From Arthrobacter sp. B3I9 (lineage in GTDB: Bacteria > Actinomycetota > Actinomycetes > Actinomycetales > Micrococcaceae): a stretch of 64,000 nucleotides of DNA. The notes beneath the pieces were generated by a model. It was not told where the DNA came from. It made no database searches and saw only the letters and a program-made list of their open reading frames with translations. This document shows positions 35,236 through 43,590 of the stretch, one piece after another; position 1 is the first letter of the stretch; each line of letters opens with the position of its first letter. A program made the translations under genes and the position numbers. Location of the stretch: assembly GCF_030816935.1 (NCBI RefSeq), contig NZ_JAUSYO010000001.1, positions 2,542,001 to 2,606,000 of the forward strand, written 5' to 3'.

Positions 35236-36405
35236 ATGAGCGAGACAATCCAACCAAGCGTCACGAACCCCCGCGTCCGCGAATTGTGCGGGACGATGGA
35301 GGTGCACCGCAGGCTGTTGAACGAGAGCATCACTTACCAGGAACGCCGCGCCCTGATCGACAACCGCGCTCTCGCGTACGAGCTCCAGACGCGCAGCATC
35401 GCGCGGAGCGGCGTGACCACGATTCCGATCGTGGTCCATGTGGTCCACAATCCAGCCGATCCTTCCCAAAACATCAGCGAGACGCAGGTTCACAACCAAA
35501 TCGAGGTCCTGAACCAGGATTTCCGGGCCAGCAATTCCGACGTGTCCCAGGTGCCGGCCGTATGGACGGACCGGGTGGCGGACTGCAACATAGAGTTCCA
35601 GCTCGCGGCCCAGGACCCGGACGGCAATCCAACCGATGGAATCACCCGGACGCCGTCAACAGTGCCGTTCTTCACCACCGAGCTCGACGACGTCAAGTCG
35701 AGTGGGACCGGCGGGGCAGACCCATGGCCCAGCGACGATTACCTCAACCTCTGGGTGTGCACCGAACTCAGGGACGGGATCGGGCGGGTGATCCTCGGAT
35801 ATGCCCAGTTCCCCGGAGGCCCTCCGACCACCGACGGCGTTGTCATCGCAGGCTTTTGCTTCGGCACCGGTGGAACGGCGCAGCCTCCATTCGATCTCGG
35901 CCGCACTGCAACGCATGAGATCGGCCACTGGTTGGACCTGCGCCACATCTGGGGCGACGACCGCGGCTCCTGCAGCGGAAGCGACCTGGTGGATGACACG
36001 CCCAACCAGGCGGACGCTACGTTCAACAAGCCGTCGTTCCCGCAGACCAGCTGCAACAACGGACCTGACGGCAACATGTTTATGAACTACATGGACTACA
36101 CCGATGACGCGGCCATGTTCATGTTCACCCACGGCCAGTCGAGACGGATGGACGCGTGCCTCGAAGGTGCCCGGGCTTCCTTCCTCACCGCACCGGCTTT
36201 CGCGCTGGCTGCTGCCCGGCCCACGCCGGCCGCCGCGGCTCCCGCAGCGATGGCTCCCCCGGCTGAGGCACAGGGGGAAAGTCAGGTACCCCAGCTCCGA
36301 CAAGAGATTGAGCGGCTCCGCCGGGACTACCAACGCGCCCGGTCCACCCTGGACACCATCCGGGCAGCGCTCAGCAGTGACGCCTCCGGCCCGGCCGACG
36401 GATGA
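35236..36405 (+). CDS. M43 (pappalysin-type) zinc metalloprotease
   Basis: A 389-aa metzincin. The zinc motif [11 protein letters not shown] has H227, H231 and H237, and the Met-turn reads MNYMDYTDD. Upstream it carries [19 protein letters not shown] and [15 protein letters not shown], typical of M43B cytophagalysin-like proteases. After the catalytic domain come an Ala/Pro linker (residues about 320-350) and a C-terminal coiled-coil-like helix ([27 protein letters not shown]). The usual secretion signal of this family is absent: the protein starts [25 protein letters not shown] precedes the ATG at 35236. The coiled coil could tether it to a partner. Confidence 0.9.
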   Translation: MSETIQPSVTNPRVRELCGTMEVHRRLLNESITYQERRALIDNRALAYELQTRSIARSGVTTIPIVVHVVHNPADPSQNISETQVHNQIEVLNQDFRASNSDVSQVPAVWTDRVADCNIEFQLAAQDPDGNPTDGITRTPSTVPFFTTELDDVKSSGTGGADPWPSDDYLNLWVCTELRDGIGRVILGYAQFPGGPPTTDGVVIAGFCFGTGGTAQPPFDLGRTATHEIGHWLDLRHIWGDDRGSCSGSDLVDDTPNQADATFNKPSFPQTSCNNGPDGNMFMNYMDYTDDAAMFMFTHGQSRRMDACLEGARASFLTAPAFALAAARPTPAAAAPAAMAPPAEAQGESQVPQLRQEIERLRRDYQRARSTLDTIRAALSSDASGPADG

Positions 36406-36441
36406 TGGGGAGATGAGCATCCCAGGCATGCGGGTGCAGAA

Positions 36442-36762
36442 GTGAGCGGTCCGCCAGCGGAGCTTGTCGGCATCTGGCTGCACTCGCACGAGGAAGACTC
36501 CGGCTCGACAATGGTCTTCCGCCCCCGCCACTACGCCTTCCGGCCCGCTCGTTGGCGTGACGCAATCGAGGTGCAGGCGGACGGCCGCTGCGTCTGGCAC
36601 GGTAGCGGCCCCGACGACCGCGGACAGGCGATGCCAGGTCGTTGGGAGGACCTGGGAAACGGGCGGGCGCAAATCACGATCCCCACTGCTGCGGGCCAGC
36701 CGTTCCAGCGCCAGATTCAGTCGTGCGGCCCTGAAAAGCTGGTTGTGGAAAAGGAGCACTAG
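36442..36762 (+). CDS. Hypothetical protein, 106 aa (small beta-rich domain)
   Basis: A 106-aa protein: MSGPPAELVGIWLHSHEEDSGSTMVFRP, then RDAIEVQADGRCVWHGSGPDDRGQAMPGRWED and a strand-rich C-terminus. The G-x-W near the N-terminus and the W/strand pattern recall small lipocalin-like barrel proteins, but this is weak. Start: the GTG at 36442, overlapping the stop of a possible 10-codon leader beginning at 36413 after GGGGAG. It lies 36 bp after the M43 gene and ends the long operon. Given the emfourin precedent, an inhibitor of the preceding protease is one possibility to test. Confidence 0.6.
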   Translation: MSGPPAELVGIWLHSHEEDSGSTMVFRPRHYAFRPARWRDAIEVQADGRCVWHGSGPDDRGQAMPGRWEDLGNGRAQITIPTAAGQPFQRQIQSCGPEKLVVEKEH

Positions 36763-36769
36763 CCCGCAG

Positions 36770-36795
36770 GTAACACGATAACGCGCCCGTAACGG
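36770..36795 (+). promoter_or_regulatory. TAACG direct repeat, site 3 (three copies)
   Basis: TAACA at 36771 and TAACG at 36779 and 36790. The last two are 11 bp apart and the first is 8 bp before the second. It lies just after the 36442-36762 gene and 141 bp before the gluzincin start at 36936. Confidence 0.58.
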
Positions 36796-36801
36796 CACTG
36801 C

Positions 36802-36839
36802 CCTTTAGTGGAGGTGCAGGCCTTTACTGGAGATGCAAG
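36802..36839. repeat. Imperfect 19-bp tandem repeat
   Basis: CCTTTAGTGGAGGTGCAGG (36802-36820) is followed directly by CCTTTACTGGAGATGCAAG (36821-36839), 16 of 19 bases identical. It is in the leader of the gluzincin gene, 7 bp after TAACG site 3. Confidence 0.6.
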
Positions 36840-36935
36840 CGAACCACCATACGCGATGCTCCTTGCACCGGGAGCCTTGTCGCATTGGGAGCACCCGTGG
36901 CATCGCGTTGGATCGGAAATCGGAGGTGGTCAGGA

Positions 36936-38810
36936 ATGGCTGACGGCTCCGCCCCTCCCGTGCCCACACCCACGCGTCGCGTGTTGCGTGCGTACGCCTT
37001 CGATCCAATGTCCACGAGGCTTAACGGCCGGTTCCTTTCGGTGGACGTTCGGCTCGAACCCGAACTTGCTCCCGGACCGGTCGGTGGCTTGGTGCAAGTC
37101 ATCGACTATGACGCGTACAGAGACACATGGTATCGGCCGGTGGATCTGAACGACCGGTACATCCTGGCCCAGCAGGGCTTGCAGCCCTCCGAAAGCGACC
37201 CCCGGACGCATCAGCAGGTCGTATACGCGGTCGCCATGAGTGTGATCGAGCGGTTTGAGCGCTTTGGCGGCCGCCGGTTCCGCTGGCCCGGCGCGGATAA
37301 GCTGACAATCGTTCCACACGCCTTCGAAGGCCGTAACGCGTTCTTCGACCCGGCCCGCGGCGCTGTCCTGTTCGGGTACTACCGTGCCTCAGTCCAGGAA
37401 CCGGGCGCCAATCTGCCCGGCCAGCTGATGTTCACCTGCCTGTCCGTGGACATCATCGCGCACGAGGTCACACATGCGATTGTGCACCGCCTTCGCAGTC
37501 ATTACCGGTACGCGACGAACCGCGACGTGTATGCATGGCACGAGGCGTTCGCCGACCTCGTCGCGTTGTTTCATCACTTCTTGTTTCCCGAGGTAGTCGA
37601 GGACGCGATCGCCAACTCAGCGGGCGAGATGATCAACGCGACCGCCTTGTTCGAGCTGGCCCGCGAGTTCGGCGAGTCCACCGGTCGCGGCGCAGCGCTG
37701 CGTTCGGCGATCCGCTCCGATCGCACCCCGGATGCGTACATGAAGGCAACGGAGCCGCACGAACGCGGGGCTTGCTTCGTCGCCGCGGTCTTTGACGCCT
37801 ACCTGGACGTCTTCAAGGCGAGCATAGCTTCGCTCCGCCGGCTCGGCACGGGCGGCAGCGGGGTTCTCCCTCCCGGCGCGCTGCCTCCGGACCTCGTGAA
37901 GATGGCAACGGTGGAGGCGGTTCGCAATGCGGACCGGCTGCTCGGAATGGTGGTCAGGTCGTTCGACTTCCTCCCCGTGGTGGATGTGACCTTCGGGGAC
38001 GTCGTTCGAGCCATCATCACTTCTGACCGTGCGTTGTACCCGGACGATACTCTTCGCCTGCGCGCAACCTTGGTGGAAGCACTGCGGCGGCGCGGGATCC
38101 ATCCCCTTGAGGTGTCCTCGCTGGCCGATGAGGCCCTCGTCTGGGAGAGACCGAAATTCCCGATCAGTTTGACCCAAGGCCCGGCCGCGGTCGACTTGAA
38201 CCCTCTGATCATTGAGGCGACACGGCTGCTTGATCTCACAGACAGGGACGTCTCACAGCCCGTGGGCGCAAGAACAGGGGCGGACGGCTATAGCGACGCG
38301 GGTGGGGTGATGGGCGCGGCCTTGCAGCAGTGGGGTGCATTCAACGCCCTGAGCATCGGCCTGGACCCCGACCTCCCGGTTGAGGTGGTGGGCCAGCACG
38401 TCGCCTACATGCAGGCTGCTGATGGGCAGCCGCGGCCATTTGTGGCGGTCCAGTACCTGCAGCGTCATAAGGAACTGGAGGAACCCGCCAGCGAGGGAAC
38501 CGAGCCGGTGCGGATGTACTCGGGCACAACGATCATCGCGAAGGTCAACGGCCAGGTCGAGTACCTGATCGCGAAGCCCCTGCCAATGAGCGGAGAGTTC
38601 ACGACTCTTGGCGCGAAGGCGGCCGCAGCGGGGACAACCGAGCAGCTGGCCCAGTACTGGCATGGCGAAGGCCGCCTGCGATGGGAACGACTGCAAGCCT
38701 GGTTCGAACAAGCAGAGTCCGCCGACGCAATGGCACCTTGGACCAGCCAGCCTGCCGTGCACCGCATGACGTTCGCGCGGCTCCACGCCGGCCTGGCCGA
38801 AGGAGATTGA
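36936..38810 (+). CDS. Gluzincin-type metallopeptidase, large, uncharacterised
   Basis: A 624-aa protein. The zinc site is IIAHEVTHAIVHRL (His176, Glu177, His180), with the third ligand in VYAWHEAFADLVALFHHF, a gluzincin arrangement distantly like M4. The N-terminal 150 residues (RRVLRAYAFDPMSTRLNGRFLSVDVRLEPEL) may be a pro- or binding domain. The C-terminal about 250 residues lack recognised motifs and end with a helical segment. No signal peptide. I chose the ATG at 36936 after GGAGGTGGTCAGGA. The next gene begins 2 bp after its stop with overlapping translation signals, so the MBL hydrolase is co-expressed. It has its own TAACG site at 36770-36795. Confidence 0.82.
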   Translation: MADGSAPPVPTPTRRVLRAYAFDPMSTRLNGRFLSVDVRLEPELAPGPVGGLVQVIDYDAYRDTWYRPVDLNDRYILAQQGLQPSESDPRTHQQVVYAVAMSVIERFERFGGRRFRWPGADKLTIVPHAFEGRNAFFDPARGAVLFGYYRASVQEPGANLPGQLMFTCLSVDIIAHEVTHAIVHRLRSHYRYATNRDVYAWHEAFADLVALFHHFLFPEVVEDAIANSAGEMINATALFELAREFGESTGRGAALRSAIRSDRTPDAYMKATEPHERGACFVAAVFDAYLDVFKASIASLRRLGTGGSGVLPPGALPPDLVKMATVEAVRNADRLLGMVVRSFDFLPVVDVTFGDVVRAIITSDRALYPDDTLRLRATLVEALRRRGIHPLEVSSLADEALVWERPKFPISLTQGPAAVDLNPLIIEATRLLDLTDRDVSQPVGARTGADGYSDAGGVMGAALQQWGAFNALSIGLDPDLPVEVVGQHVAYMQAADGQPRPFVAVQYLQRHKELEEPASEGTEPVRMYSGTTIIAKVNGQVEYLIAKPLPMSGEFTTLGAKAAAAGTTEQLAQYWHGEGRLRWERLQAWFEQAESADAMAPWTSQPAVHRMTFARLHAGLAEGD

Positions 38811-38812
38811 CG

Positions 38813-40090
38813 GTGCCCCCGCAACCGGCGACAACCGCCACGGTGCGCATGTACAACGTCGGCTTCGGCGACGCCTTCCTCGTTACCGTGCAACAAGAAC
38901 CGATGGTGTGGCGGATGCTGGTGGACTGCGGCGTATTTCCAGCCGGCCAGACTCGCCCAATATCGGAGTCGGTCAAGATCATCATCGACGACCTGACGGC
39001 CCTCGCCGCCCCAGGAACACCGCCCCGCCTTGACGTTGTGGTGGCCACGCACCACCACATCGACCACATCTCAGGCTTCGCCGACCCGGCATGGGCCAAG
39101 GTGCAGGTCGACGACGTCTGGGTGCCCTACGTCGAGGATCCCAACGACGAGGACGGCAAGAAACTGCGCGGTGAACTGACCCTGGCCGCGAACACCCTGC
39201 GGAGCCTGATCACCGCAGCGGCAATGCGGATCAACGCAGCCGATGGCAGCGCGCACGCGAAACTCGAAACCGCCGGGATCTTCGCCGCCAATTCCGAGGG
39301 CTCCGAGGCGGCGACTGATCGTCTCCTCGGACGCAACGGCAAAACGTTCCTGAACAAGGCCCACGCCCGGTATCTTCCGGACCGCGATCCGGAAAAAAAC
39401 ACCCTCCCGACGACGGTTCCCGGAGTGACCGCCCACATCCTGGGGCCCTCACGGGACCCCAACGTCGTCAAACGCATGAAACCACCCAAGTCCGTGGCAT
39501 GGCTCAAAGCGGCCGCCGACGAGCGTCCAAAGGACGCGGACACCAGGCCCCTCTTCGACCCGGCGTACGCGGTCCCGACGGCCCTGGTCAACCGGGACGT
39601 CCCTGTGGCGCTTCAATCCGCGTCCAGGTCACTGGACCTGGAGTCTCTCAGCAACGCGGACGAGCTCCTCGCGGCAGCAGCGATTTTGGAGAACTCCGTC
39701 AACAACACCAGCATCTATTTCGTCCTGGACGTGCAGGGCACGCGGCTGGTGTTCGTCGGGGACTCGCAGCATGGGGCCTGGGAGCACGTCCTGAATGACC
39801 CGGAATCCCTGAAGCTCGTGACGGACCCTGCGTTCTACAAGGTGGGACATCACGGCTCCCATAACGCAACCCCAAAGAGATTCGCGAAGGAAGTCTTCGG
39901 GCGGGACCATTACGCGATGATGCCTTTTGGCTGCGTCGACCAGTGGCCCTCGATCCCTGAGCCGAAACTCATCGCCGCGCTGACGGAGGCCGGCACGCAT
40001 CTTGTCCGGGCCGACGCACCTCTGGCGGGGTCCAAAGTCAAGCTCCACCCCAGCAACCTCTGGAGTGAAGTGAGCTTCACCGTCCCTTAG
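38813..40090 (+). CDS. MBL-fold metallo-hydrolase (ComEC/Rec2-like)
   Basis: A 425-aa metallo-beta-lactamase-fold protein. The core metal motif THHHIDHISGF (HxHxDH type, here HHHIDH) is at residues about 82-92. A later strand has LVFVGDSQHGAWEHV (Asp ligand) and VGHHGSHNATPKRF supplies the last His, as in ComEC-type nuclease/hydrolase domains. The opening TATVRMYNVGFGDAFLVTV is typical of that group. An insertion of about 150 residues (NKAHARYLPDRDPEKN region) is larger than in most family members. GAAGGAG precedes the GTG at 38813. It has no membrane segment or signal. A phosphodiester or similar substrate is likely. Confidence 0.85.
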   Translation: MPPQPATTATVRMYNVGFGDAFLVTVQQEPMVWRMLVDCGVFPAGQTRPISESVKIIIDDLTALAAPGTPPRLDVVVATHHHIDHISGFADPAWAKVQVDDVWVPYVEDPNDEDGKKLRGELTLAANTLRSLITAAAMRINAADGSAHAKLETAGIFAANSEGSEAATDRLLGRNGKTFLNKAHARYLPDRDPEKNTLPTTVPGVTAHILGPSRDPNVVKRMKPPKSVAWLKAAADERPKDADTRPLFDPAYAVPTALVNRDVPVALQSASRSLDLESLSNADELLAAAAILENSVNNTSIYFVLDVQGTRLVFVGDSQHGAWEHVLNDPESLKLVTDPAFYKVGHHGSHNATPKRFAKEVFGRDHYAMMPFGCVDQWPSIPEPKLIAALTEAGTHLVRADAPLAGSKVKLHPSNLWSEVSFTVP

Positions 40091-40120
40091 CGTCGACGCC
40101 GTTCTGGGCATCGGGACGGG

Positions 40121-40363
40121 CTAAGTCACCTCGCGTATGACGGAGCGGTGCCATTCGCGGCTGACCGCGGCCACCGACAGCAGCGTCAGCGCCGCCAGGA
40201 CAACCACCACCGCCCACTCCATCGATCCGCTGCCCCCGTCAGGTTCCACGCCAAAGAGAACCTCAATCCAGTCGCGGTTGAAAAGCGTCAGGATAAACAG
40301 GGCCGCGCTGGCCACGGCACCGGCCGCCTCCCACCAGAAGATCTTTTTGAGCTTCCTTTTCAT
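40121..40363 (-). CDS. Small two-helix membrane protein
   Basis: An 80-aa protein, MKRKLKKIFWWEAAGAVASAALF at the start, with membrane helices near 12-30 and 48-66 and an acidic loop (GVEPDGGSGSMEW). A GTG start at 40393 is possible, but the ATG at 40363 follows GGCAGGA and puts TAACG site 4 58 bp upstream, close to the spacing at sites 1 and 2. The basic N-terminus predicts both termini in the cytoplasm. Function unknown; small membrane proteins of this size near leaderless effectors can be holin-like, immunity or assembly factors, none of which is demonstrated. Confidence 0.65.
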   Translation of the reverse strand: MKRKLKKIFWWEAAGAVASAALFILTLFNRDWIEVLFGVEPDGGSGSMEWAVVVVLAALTLLSVAAVSREWHRSVIREVT

Positions 40364-40420
40364 GTTCCTGCCGGTCCCCTCGTTATGGACCACCTCAAGG
40401 AGCCATTAGGAATGATGTCG

Positions 40421-40437
40421 CGTTACCCGCGCGTTAT
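40421..40437 (-). promoter_or_regulatory. TAACG direct repeat, site 4
   Basis: On the minus strand, ATAACGCGCGGGTAACG has repeats 11 bp apart (CGTTA at 40421 and 40432 on the plus strand). It overlaps the last codons of the truncated propeller gene and precedes the two-helix protein gene. Confidence 0.55.
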
Positions 40438-40980
40438 CGCGCGGAAGTCGGCCATACCCCATGTACCGCTAACACGCAGGCCGTCCGGCGCGACCGCAAT
40501 TCCCGAAGTCCGCCCCACCACCGGAGCCCGGTTTCCGGTCTGGCCGCGGGCGACAACGCTAGGGCCGAGAGGAGTCCAGTTATTCTGTCCGGGGATAGCG
40601 GGCATTCCAGGCAGGATCGCCGGAGCTGTGGCAAGCCCTGGGGCCTCTGTCTCGAGGCGGCGCCGGTGATAGGCGGCAAGAACGTCCTCCCAGTAATTGC
40701 GCGGGACCGCCTCCAACTTCCCGTCGATTAGGCGCTCATCATGACGGATCGTGTCGGCGGCCGCCGCTACCGCCAAGCCAGCCGAGGAGTGCGCGGCGGA
40801 CAGCACGGGACTCTGGAGCGCCGGTTCGACGGTGTCCTTCGGGCCCAGGCGGGTGTAGGTCTCCTCGAGCCGCGTGAAGAGCCATTCGACCGGCCCCTCG
40901 TAGGGGCGTCGCCTCCCGTCCGTGGCTGCTGGCCTCCCCCCGGTCGCGGTTGTTGATCCTGCGGCACGCTCCTTTGTCAT
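40423..40980 (-). CDS. Truncated propeller-type protein (N-terminal remnant)
   Basis: A 185-aa frame. Residues 1-about 30 are low complexity (Thr/Gly/Arg), followed by a helical segment (PVEWLFTRLEETYTRLGPKDTVEPALQSPVLSAAH, YWEDVLAAYHRRRLETEAPG). Residues about 133-170 (NNWTPLGPSVVARGQTGNRAPV, SGIAVAPDGLRV) look like the first blade of a BNR/sortilin-like beta-propeller, which normally continues for 300 or more residues. Here the match breaks after GLRV and the protein ends 15 residues later. I read it as an internal deletion product whose 3' end was joined to the TAACG site 4 region. TAACG site 5 lies about 110 bp upstream. Whether the remnant is functional is unknown. Confidence 0.65.
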   Translation of the reverse strand: MTKERAAGSTTATGGRPAATDGRRRPYEGPVEWLFTRLEETYTRLGPKDTVEPALQSPVLSAAHSSAGLAVAAAADTIRHDERLIDGKLEAVPRNYWEDVLAAYHRRRLETEAPGLATAPAILPGMPAIPGQNNWTPLGPSVVARGQTGNRAPVVGRTSGIAVAPDGLRVSGTWGMADFRAITRG

Positions 40981-41090
40981 GGTCGCTCCTCGTCTCGACT
41001 CAGCGCCCGCTGGGCCCTCTTATCGTGGTTTTCCACGCTTTATTGGACTCGGTACCCACATTGCACCGACGCACCCAGCCTCCCCTGCCG

Positions 41091-41108
41091 CCGTTATTAT
41101 GGCGTTAC
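41091..41108 (-). promoter_or_regulatory. TAACG direct repeat, site 5
   Basis: On the minus strand, GTAACGCCATAATAACGG has repeats 11 bp apart (CGTTA at 41092 and 41103 on the plus strand). It lies between the divergent truncated-propeller gene (start 40980) and the rubredoxin-MBL gene (start 41145); orientation favours the former. Confidence 0.55.
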
Positions 41109-41144
41109 TGGCTCAGGACACCGGACGCTGGGAAGGGACCAACC

Positions 41145-41957
41145 ATGCTGATCTGCGCAACCTGCGGCGTCGAACGCGACGAACCTGTTCCGGAGCTCTG
41201 CCCGATCTGTGCGGATGAGCGGCAGTACGTGCCGGAGGATGGGCAAAAGTGGCTCGCACTGGACGAGCTGGTGCAGGAGGGCCAGCAGACATTGCTGAAG
41301 GAAAACGAGCCGGGACTTTTCGGGATTACGACGGAACCGAGGGTCGGAATCGGCCAGACCGCCCAGCTTGCCGTCACACACGAGGGGTCGCTGCTGTGGG
41401 ATCCGGTCGGATACGTCGATGACAACGCTGTGGCGGCAGTGCTTGAGCGAGGCCCGGTCCTGGCTATCGCCGCCAGCCATCCTCACATGTTTGGCGTGCA
41501 GGTCGAATGGTCGCACCGGCTCGGTGGGGTCCCCGTACTTGTGGCGGACGCAGACCGGCAATGGCTGGGGCGCACTGATCCCATCATCGACTACTGGTCC
41601 GGCAGTCTGACCATCGCCGAAGGGCTGACGCTGCACCAGACCGGGGGGCACTTCCCGGGCAGTGCGGTTGTCCACTGGGCTGCAGGAGCGGACGGCAGAG
41701 GAGTCCTGCTGACCGGTGACAGCGTGTTTCCTAATCCAGACCGTCGCTCCATTGCCTTCATGCGCAGCTACCCGAACCGCCTGCCGCTGTCCGGCGCGGT
41801 GGCGTTGCGGATCGCCGCGCAGCTGGAAAAGCTGGAGTTCGACCGGATCTACGGCAACTTCAACAACGTGATCGCGTCCGGAGCCAAGGCCGTTCTGCAC
41901 GATTCGGCCCAGCGGCATGCTGCCTGGGCGCACGGAGACTTCGACCATCTGACCTGA
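41145..41957 (+). CDS. MBL-fold hydrolase with N-terminal zinc ribbon
   Basis: A 270-aa protein. Residues 1-about 25 carry CATCGVERDEPVPELCPICADE, two CxxC knuckles forming a rubredoxin-like zinc ribbon. The rest is a divergent metallo-beta-lactamase fold: AASHPHMFG (reduced HxHxDH motif), TLHQTGGHFPGSAVVHW and LLTGDSVFPNPDR. Loss of parts of the canonical metal motif suggests altered or single-metal chemistry, as in related annotated MBL hydrolases. GGAAGGG precedes the ATG at 41145. TAACG site 5 is 38 bp upstream in inverse orientation, so membership of the regulon is uncertain. The last codons are duplicated just after the stop (41939-41993). Confidence 0.8.
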   Translation: MLICATCGVERDEPVPELCPICADERQYVPEDGQKWLALDELVQEGQQTLLKENEPGLFGITTEPRVGIGQTAQLAVTHEGSLLWDPVGYVDDNAVAAVLERGPVLAIAASHPHMFGVQVEWSHRLGGVPVLVADADRQWLGRTDPIIDYWSGSLTIAEGLTLHQTGGHFPGSAVVHWAAGADGRGVLLTGDSVFPNPDRRSIAFMRSYPNRLPLSGAVALRIAAQLEKLEFDRIYGNFNNVIASGAKAVLHDSAQRHAAWAHGDFDHLT

Positions 41958-41993
41958 CCTGTTCATCTGACCTGGCTTCGACCATCTGACCTG
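41939..41993. repeat. Short repeats around the MBL stop codon
   Basis: CTTCGACCATCTGACCTG occurs at 41939-41956 and 41976-41993, and CATCTGACCTG also at 41964-41974. The spacing of 18-19 bp between the three cores suggests slippage duplication of the gene's 3' end. Confidence 0.6.
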
Positions 41994-42023
41994 GACCGTC
42001 CGTCTCTCCTCACCGTCAGTGGA

Positions 42024-42590
42024 TCAGACTGCGGCCGCATCCTCCGTCGAATACATCGTGAGGGTCGCCGGGCCGACGCGCTCCGCGGCCGTGAGCCGCA
42101 GCTGAACGCCGTCCGGGTAAAGCCTGCGGCCTGTTCCGACGGCAGTGGGGAAGGTCAGCAGCCGGTACTCGTCGACGAGGCCGGCGGCCTGCAGCTGTGC
42201 GACTATCGAGCCGCTTCCGATCACCACGACGTCGTGCGTCTGCGACGCGTCATGCACCCACGTTGCCAGTGAGCCGGGAATGCGGCTCGAGTTGGCCCAC
42301 TCCCCTGCATCGACCCCGCCGTGGGTGACCACCACTTTGGCGGCGGCATTCATCTTCTGCGAGAACGGGTCGCTGCGTGCCGGCCAAAGTGTGCTGAAGT
42401 GCTGCCACGTTCTGCGGCCGAAAAGCAGAATCCCGTGCTCCAGGATGGGCCCGAGCCGGAACTTGTCACCGGCCACGGCCTGCGGCCCGTACCGCATTGC
42501 CCATCCGCCGAAGGCAGTCCCGTCGCTTCCGTCGGGATCCTCCACAACGCCGTCGAGGGTGATGAACTGGACAACAATCAAACGGCCCAT
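42024..42590 (-). CDS. Dihydrofolate-reductase-family protein (RibD C-terminal-like)
   Basis: A 188-aa protein of the RibD C-terminal/DHFR fold (MGRLIVVQFITLDGVVEDPDG, GPILEHGILLFGRRTWQHF, VVVIGSGSIVAQLQAAGLVDEYRL, GTGRRLYPDG). Such standalone proteins are common in actinobacteria and often sit beside SigG-type sigma factors, as here. AAGGAG upstream supports the ATG at 42590. It should bind NADPH; the physiological reaction is not established. It is co-directional with, and 61 bp downstream of, the sigma-factor gene. Confidence 0.88.
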   Translation of the reverse strand: MGRLIVVQFITLDGVVEDPDGSDGTAFGGWAMRYGPQAVAGDKFRLGPILEHGILLFGRRTWQHFSTLWPARSDPFSQKMNAAAKVVVTHGGVDAGEWANSSRIPGSLATWVHDASQTHDVVVIGSGSIVAQLQAAGLVDEYRLLTFPTAVGTGRRLYPDGVQLRLTAAERVGPATLTMYSTEDAAAV

Positions 42591-42651
42591 GATGCCTGCT
42601 CCTTGGTGGGATGGATGCTTCATCAGGTCATACGGGCCAGGGCGCGCAAAA

Positions 42652-43590
42652 TCATCGGCGTGGCGAAAACTCACCCTCGAAGAGCTCGAACAGCGACGCG
42701 TCCTGGTAAACCAGCACGTGCCCGATCGCCCCGAAACCATCGCCGTCGAGCAGCTGCAGGGTGTGCGGCTCCCACGCTTGCGGCGTTCCCCGGTAAAGCA
42801 GAATGCCGTGCTGCCCGTTGGCCGAAACCGTGCGTGTTTGCCATTCCGTCCCGCGCCAGGAGAACAGATGCTTCATGAAGGCGCGGTAGGGCTCCCGTCC
42901 GCGCGTCCAGTTCGGCACGGGCGGCATCTCGAAAACAACGTCCTCGGCCACAAGCGAGGCAAGCTCGTCAGCGTCCGCTTGCTCAATGGCACGCGCATAC
43001 CGCTCCACGGCCCCCGGCGCCAACGGCTGGCGCCGGGGTGCTCCATCCCGAACCGCATCCCGTGCCCGCTGCAACGCGGAGTTGACCGATGCCACGCTCA
43101 TCCCAAGCACCGCACCCGTTTCCGCGGCAGTGAAGCCCAGAACGTCGCGGAGCACCAGGACGCCGCGCTGCCGCGGCGGCAATTTCTGCAGCATCGCCGT
43201 CACCGCCAGCCTGACGTCCTGCGCCCGTTCAGCGGAACTTTCGACGGCGGACGTGGTGCACCAGGAGGTCGGCGCCGGCATAAGCCACGGGACGTCAACG
43301 GCGGCCACCAGGGGTGCACCGACCTCCAGCCCAGGAGCCTGGAGGTCGCGCGGGAGCGGACGCCGCGGAGCGGTGCGCAGCCGGTCGATGCATACGTTCC
43401 GCGCGATACGAAAGCACCACGTCGGGAACGAGGCCCGCTCCGGATCGAAGGAGTCCCGAGCACGCCATGCGCGCTCCAGGACGTCCTGGGCGGCGTCCTC
43501 CGCATCAAACGGCGAACCCAGCATCTGGTAGCAGAAAGCGACCAGTCCTCGACGCAGTCGCGCCAACTCAACCGCGGTATCGTGAGCCAC
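42652..43590 (-). CDS. ECF sigma factor with C-terminal SnoaL-like domain
   Basis: A 312-aa RNA polymerase sigma factor (SigG-like subgroup). Region 2 reads RRGLVAFCYQMLGSPFDAEDAAQDVLERAWRA, with SFPTWCFRIARNVCIDRLR as its promoter-melting part. Region 4 reads LQKLPPRQRGVLVLRDVLGFTAAETGAVLGMSVASVNSALQRAR. The last about 120 residues form an NTF2/SnoaL-like domain (IEQADADELASLVAEDVVFEMPPVPNW), which commonly regulates these sigma factors in place of an anti-sigma. An ATG at 43620 is an alternative start; neither start has a clear ribosome site. It is followed by the DHFR-family gene, a recurrent pairing. Confidence 0.88.
   Translation of the reverse strand: MAHDTAVELARLRRGLVAFCYQMLGSPFDAEDAAQDVLERAWRARDSFDPERASFPTWCFRIARNVCIDRLRTAPRRPLPRDLQAPGLEVGAPLVAAVDVPWLMPAPTSWCTTSAVESSAERAQDVRLAVTAMLQKLPPRQRGVLVLRDVLGFTAAETGAVLGMSVASVNSALQRARDAVRDGAPRRQPLAPGAVERYARAIEQADADELASLVAEDVVFEMPPVPNWTRGREPYRAFMKHLFSWRGTEWQTRTVSANGQHGILLYRGTPQAWEPHTLQLLDGDGFGAIGHVLVYQDASLFELFEGEFSPRR

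Noticed and set aside
36808..37149. A 113-codon frame starting GTG after TAACG site 3
   Set aside because: It overlaps the start of the gluzincin in another frame and resembles no protein; its apparent ribosome site is part of the 19-bp tandem repeat.
25664..40090. Injection-system (eCIS) or type VII secretion locus
   Set aside because: No sheath, tube, baseplate, AAA loader, EccC or WXG100 gene is present; only effector-like enzymes and a YukJ-like protein suggest it.
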